Of a stretch of DNA of 64,000 bases, positions 62,621 through 64,000 are shown piece after piece. Position 1 is the first letter of the stretch, and the number at the start of each line of letters is the position of its first letter. The DNA lies in NCBI RefSeq assembly GCF_000411455.1, contig NZ_KE150458.1, forward strand, positions 446,876-510,875, given 5' to 3'. Under the pieces are notes generated by a model. The model saw only the letters and a program-made list of their open reading frames with translations. It was not told the origin of the DNA and did not search any database. The translations under genes and the position numbers were made by a program. Source of the DNA: Microbacterium sp. oral taxon 186 str. F0373 (GTDB lineage Bacteria > Actinomycetota > Actinomycetes > Actinomycetales > Microbacteriaceae).

Positions 62621-64000
62621 TCATGCAGCCTTGACCGTTCCCATCATCCCTAGGTCCTCGTGATCGAGGATGTGGCAGTGGTAGACCGTGAGGCCCGTGA
62701 ACCGTGCGAAGTCGATGCGCACCACGACCGAGCCCTGAGCCGGGACGTTCACGACGTCCCGCCACTGGGTGCCGTCGATCGCCGATCCGTTCACCTGGAT
62801 CAGCTGCATCGGCCAGACGTGCAGGTGGAACGGATGATCCATCGGCGTGGGGTTGCGGATCGTCCACTCCTCCACGGTCTCCGCGCCGACGCGCAGATCG
62901 ATGCGCCCCGCGTCGAATGCGCGCCCGTCGAAACCCAGGGCCATCATCCCGCCCTGCTGCGGCATGCCCATCCCCATGGTCATGGTGAAGGAGATCTCGC
63001 GCAGCGCGTCGGGAGTGCGGGAGCGCAGGTCGGCGTCGGGCGCGCGCGGGGGCACGGCGGGCAGCACCGCGGCGTCGGGCCCGCGAACTTCGACGAAGGC
63101 GAGCAGCGCCGGGCCGGAGGAGCTGCCCCCGCCGGCCATCATCCCGCCCATCATGGCGGCGCCCCGGTCGTAGCCGAGTGTGCGCAGCTGGGCACTTCCG
63201 GCCTGCATCGTCACCAGGAGATCCGCCCTGTTGCCGGGAGCCAGCAGGACCTCATCGACGGCGCGCGGCCGCGGTTCGTGCCCGGAGTCGATGCCCAGGA
63301 GCTCCAGCCGCTGACCAGGCAGCGCGAGTCGGAGGTAGCGCGCCGTGCAGGCATTGACGATCCGCCAGCGCTCCCGCTCCCGCGGCCGCGCGACGATCTC
63401 GGGCAGCAGTTGACCGTTGACCATCAGGAAGTCGCCCTCCCGGCCCATCATGCGATCTGCCTCCGAAGCGGCAGCGACGGCTCCGCCGGCGAACGAGATG
63501 TCCGAGATCACGAGCACCCGCTCGCGGGCGACCGGGAGCGCGTCGCCTTCGACCACGATGGCACCGAAGAGGCCGCCGAAGATCTGATCGGCGACGTTGC
63601 CGTGGTGGTGGGGGTGATACCAGAACACGCCGCTGGGGTGGTCGGGAGGAAGGTCGAAGCGGTAGTCGAACACCTCGCCGGGTGCGAGGCTGATGAGGGG
63701 ATTGTCTCCGTTCCCTGTCGGGGAGACGTGGAGCCCATGCGTGTGGAGATTGGTCGGCTCGCGAAGACGGTTCTCGAGGCGGACCTCGATGCGGTCGCCC
63801 GGGCGCACGCGCCACGTCGAGGCCGGGACGCTGCCGTTGTAGCCGAGCACGAGCGCCCTGCGGCCGGCTATCTCGTTCTCGTGCTCCGCGGCGACCAGCT
63901 CGGTGCGGAGCACGCCCCCGCGGCTTCGCAGCGAGCTCGGCTCGGCCAGCGGCCCGGAGGGCGTTGCATCGGGCGAGGTCCAGGGCAGACCCGTGCTGCT
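62621..64000 (-). CDS. Multicopper oxidase (5' end outside window)
   Basis: At least 459 residues; the frame is still open at the right window edge, so the N-terminus and probable signal sequence are missing. All four copper-binding boxes are present: LHTHGLH, WYHPHHHG, HPFHLHVWP and the T1/T3 motif YHCHILDHEDLGMM. Two Met/Gly-rich stretches (AAMMGGMMAGGG and TMGMGMPQQGGMMALG) lie in the second half, as in CueO-like cuprous oxidases. It probably oxidises Cu(I) or another metal or phenol outside the membrane and supports copper tolerance. Confidence 0.9.
   Translation of the reverse strand, partial: SSTGLPWTSPDATPSGPLAEPSSLRSRGGVLRTELVAAEHENEIAGRRALVLGYNGSVPASTWRVRPGDRIEVRLENRLREPTNLHTHGLHVSPTGNGDNPLISLAPGEVFDYRFDLPPDHPSGVFWYHPHHHGNVADQIFGGLFGAIVVEGDALPVARERVLVISDISFAGGAVAAASEADRMMGREGDFLMVNGQLLPEIVARPRERERWRIVNACTARYLRLALPGQRLELLGIDSGHEPRPRAVDEVLLAPGNRADLLVTMQAGSAQLRTLGYDRGAAMMGGMMAGGGSSSGPALLAFVEVRGPDAAVLPAVPPRAPDADLRSRTPDALREISFTMTMGMGMPQQGGMMALGFDGRAFDAGRIDLRVGAETVEEWTIRNPTPMDHPFHLHVWPMQLIQVNGSAIDGTQWRDVVNVPAQGSVVVRIDFARFTGLTVYHCHILDHEDLGMMGTVKAA

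Overview
The window is 64 kb of high-GC actinobacterial chromosome, most likely from a member of the Microbacteriaceae and plausibly Microbacterium. This is judged from gene content and order, the DUF2469 and DUF2017 proteins, GlgE, and very short -10-to-start-codon spacing. No rRNA gene, complete tRNA gene, CRISPR array or replication origin is visible.

Region 1 (1-39,507) is conserved core chromosome. It runs: 3' end of trmD, map, a membrane protein, rplS-lepB-rnhB, DUF2469, yraN-comM-dprA-xerC, an M23-like exported protein, rpsB-tsf, pyrH-frr-cdsA, a DivIVA-domain protein, exported wall proteins, a 585-residue envelope protein followed by a thioredoxin/TPR protein, the alpha-glucan genes glgE-glgB and glgX, a cysteine desulfurase with mnmA (tRNA thiolation), ligA, a fatty acyl-CoA ligase, gatCAB, dinB, and an overlapping DUF2017-clpS-metallopeptidase operon. 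Many genes overlap by 4 nt. Several others have a -10 hexamer only 6-7 nt before the start codon, as expected for leaderless mRNAs.

Region 2 (about 39,530-62,600) looks like a mosaic genomic island. It starts directly upstream of the metallopeptidase operon. It carries two diverged copies of a two-gene module: a double-HTH resolvase-type protein followed by a DprA-like protein, with the dprA half broken in both copies. It also holds two complete IS3-like elements, remnants of IS110 and IS3 transposases, a beheaded large serine recombinase and a cation-diffusion-facilitator fragment. Between the debris lie three regulatory/envelope cassettes. Cassette (a) is an OmpR-type two-component system divergent from an overlapping hydrolase + aminoacyl-phosphatidylglycerol-synthase-like pair. 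Direct repeats with an 11-bp period precede that pair and also a small secreted protein gene. Cassette (b) is a NosFY-like ABC exporter with an exported partner and its own two-component system. Cassette (c) is a sensor kinase convergent with a PepSY-like protein - DedA - response regulator gene set and divergent PAP2 phosphatase. Cassette (c) carries a perfect CCTGAGAGCGCTCTCAGG palindrome at both of its promoter regions.

Region 3 (62,621-64,000) is most of a multicopper oxidase gene that runs off the right edge.

The most interesting signals are the repeated HTH/DprA-like module, the shared operators that tie envelope-lipid genes to two-component systems inside the island, and a heptamer (GGATGCC/GGCATCC) that by hand count is several-fold over-represented in the core and clearly rarer in the island. 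All functions are inferred by reading the sequence; no database search was possible.
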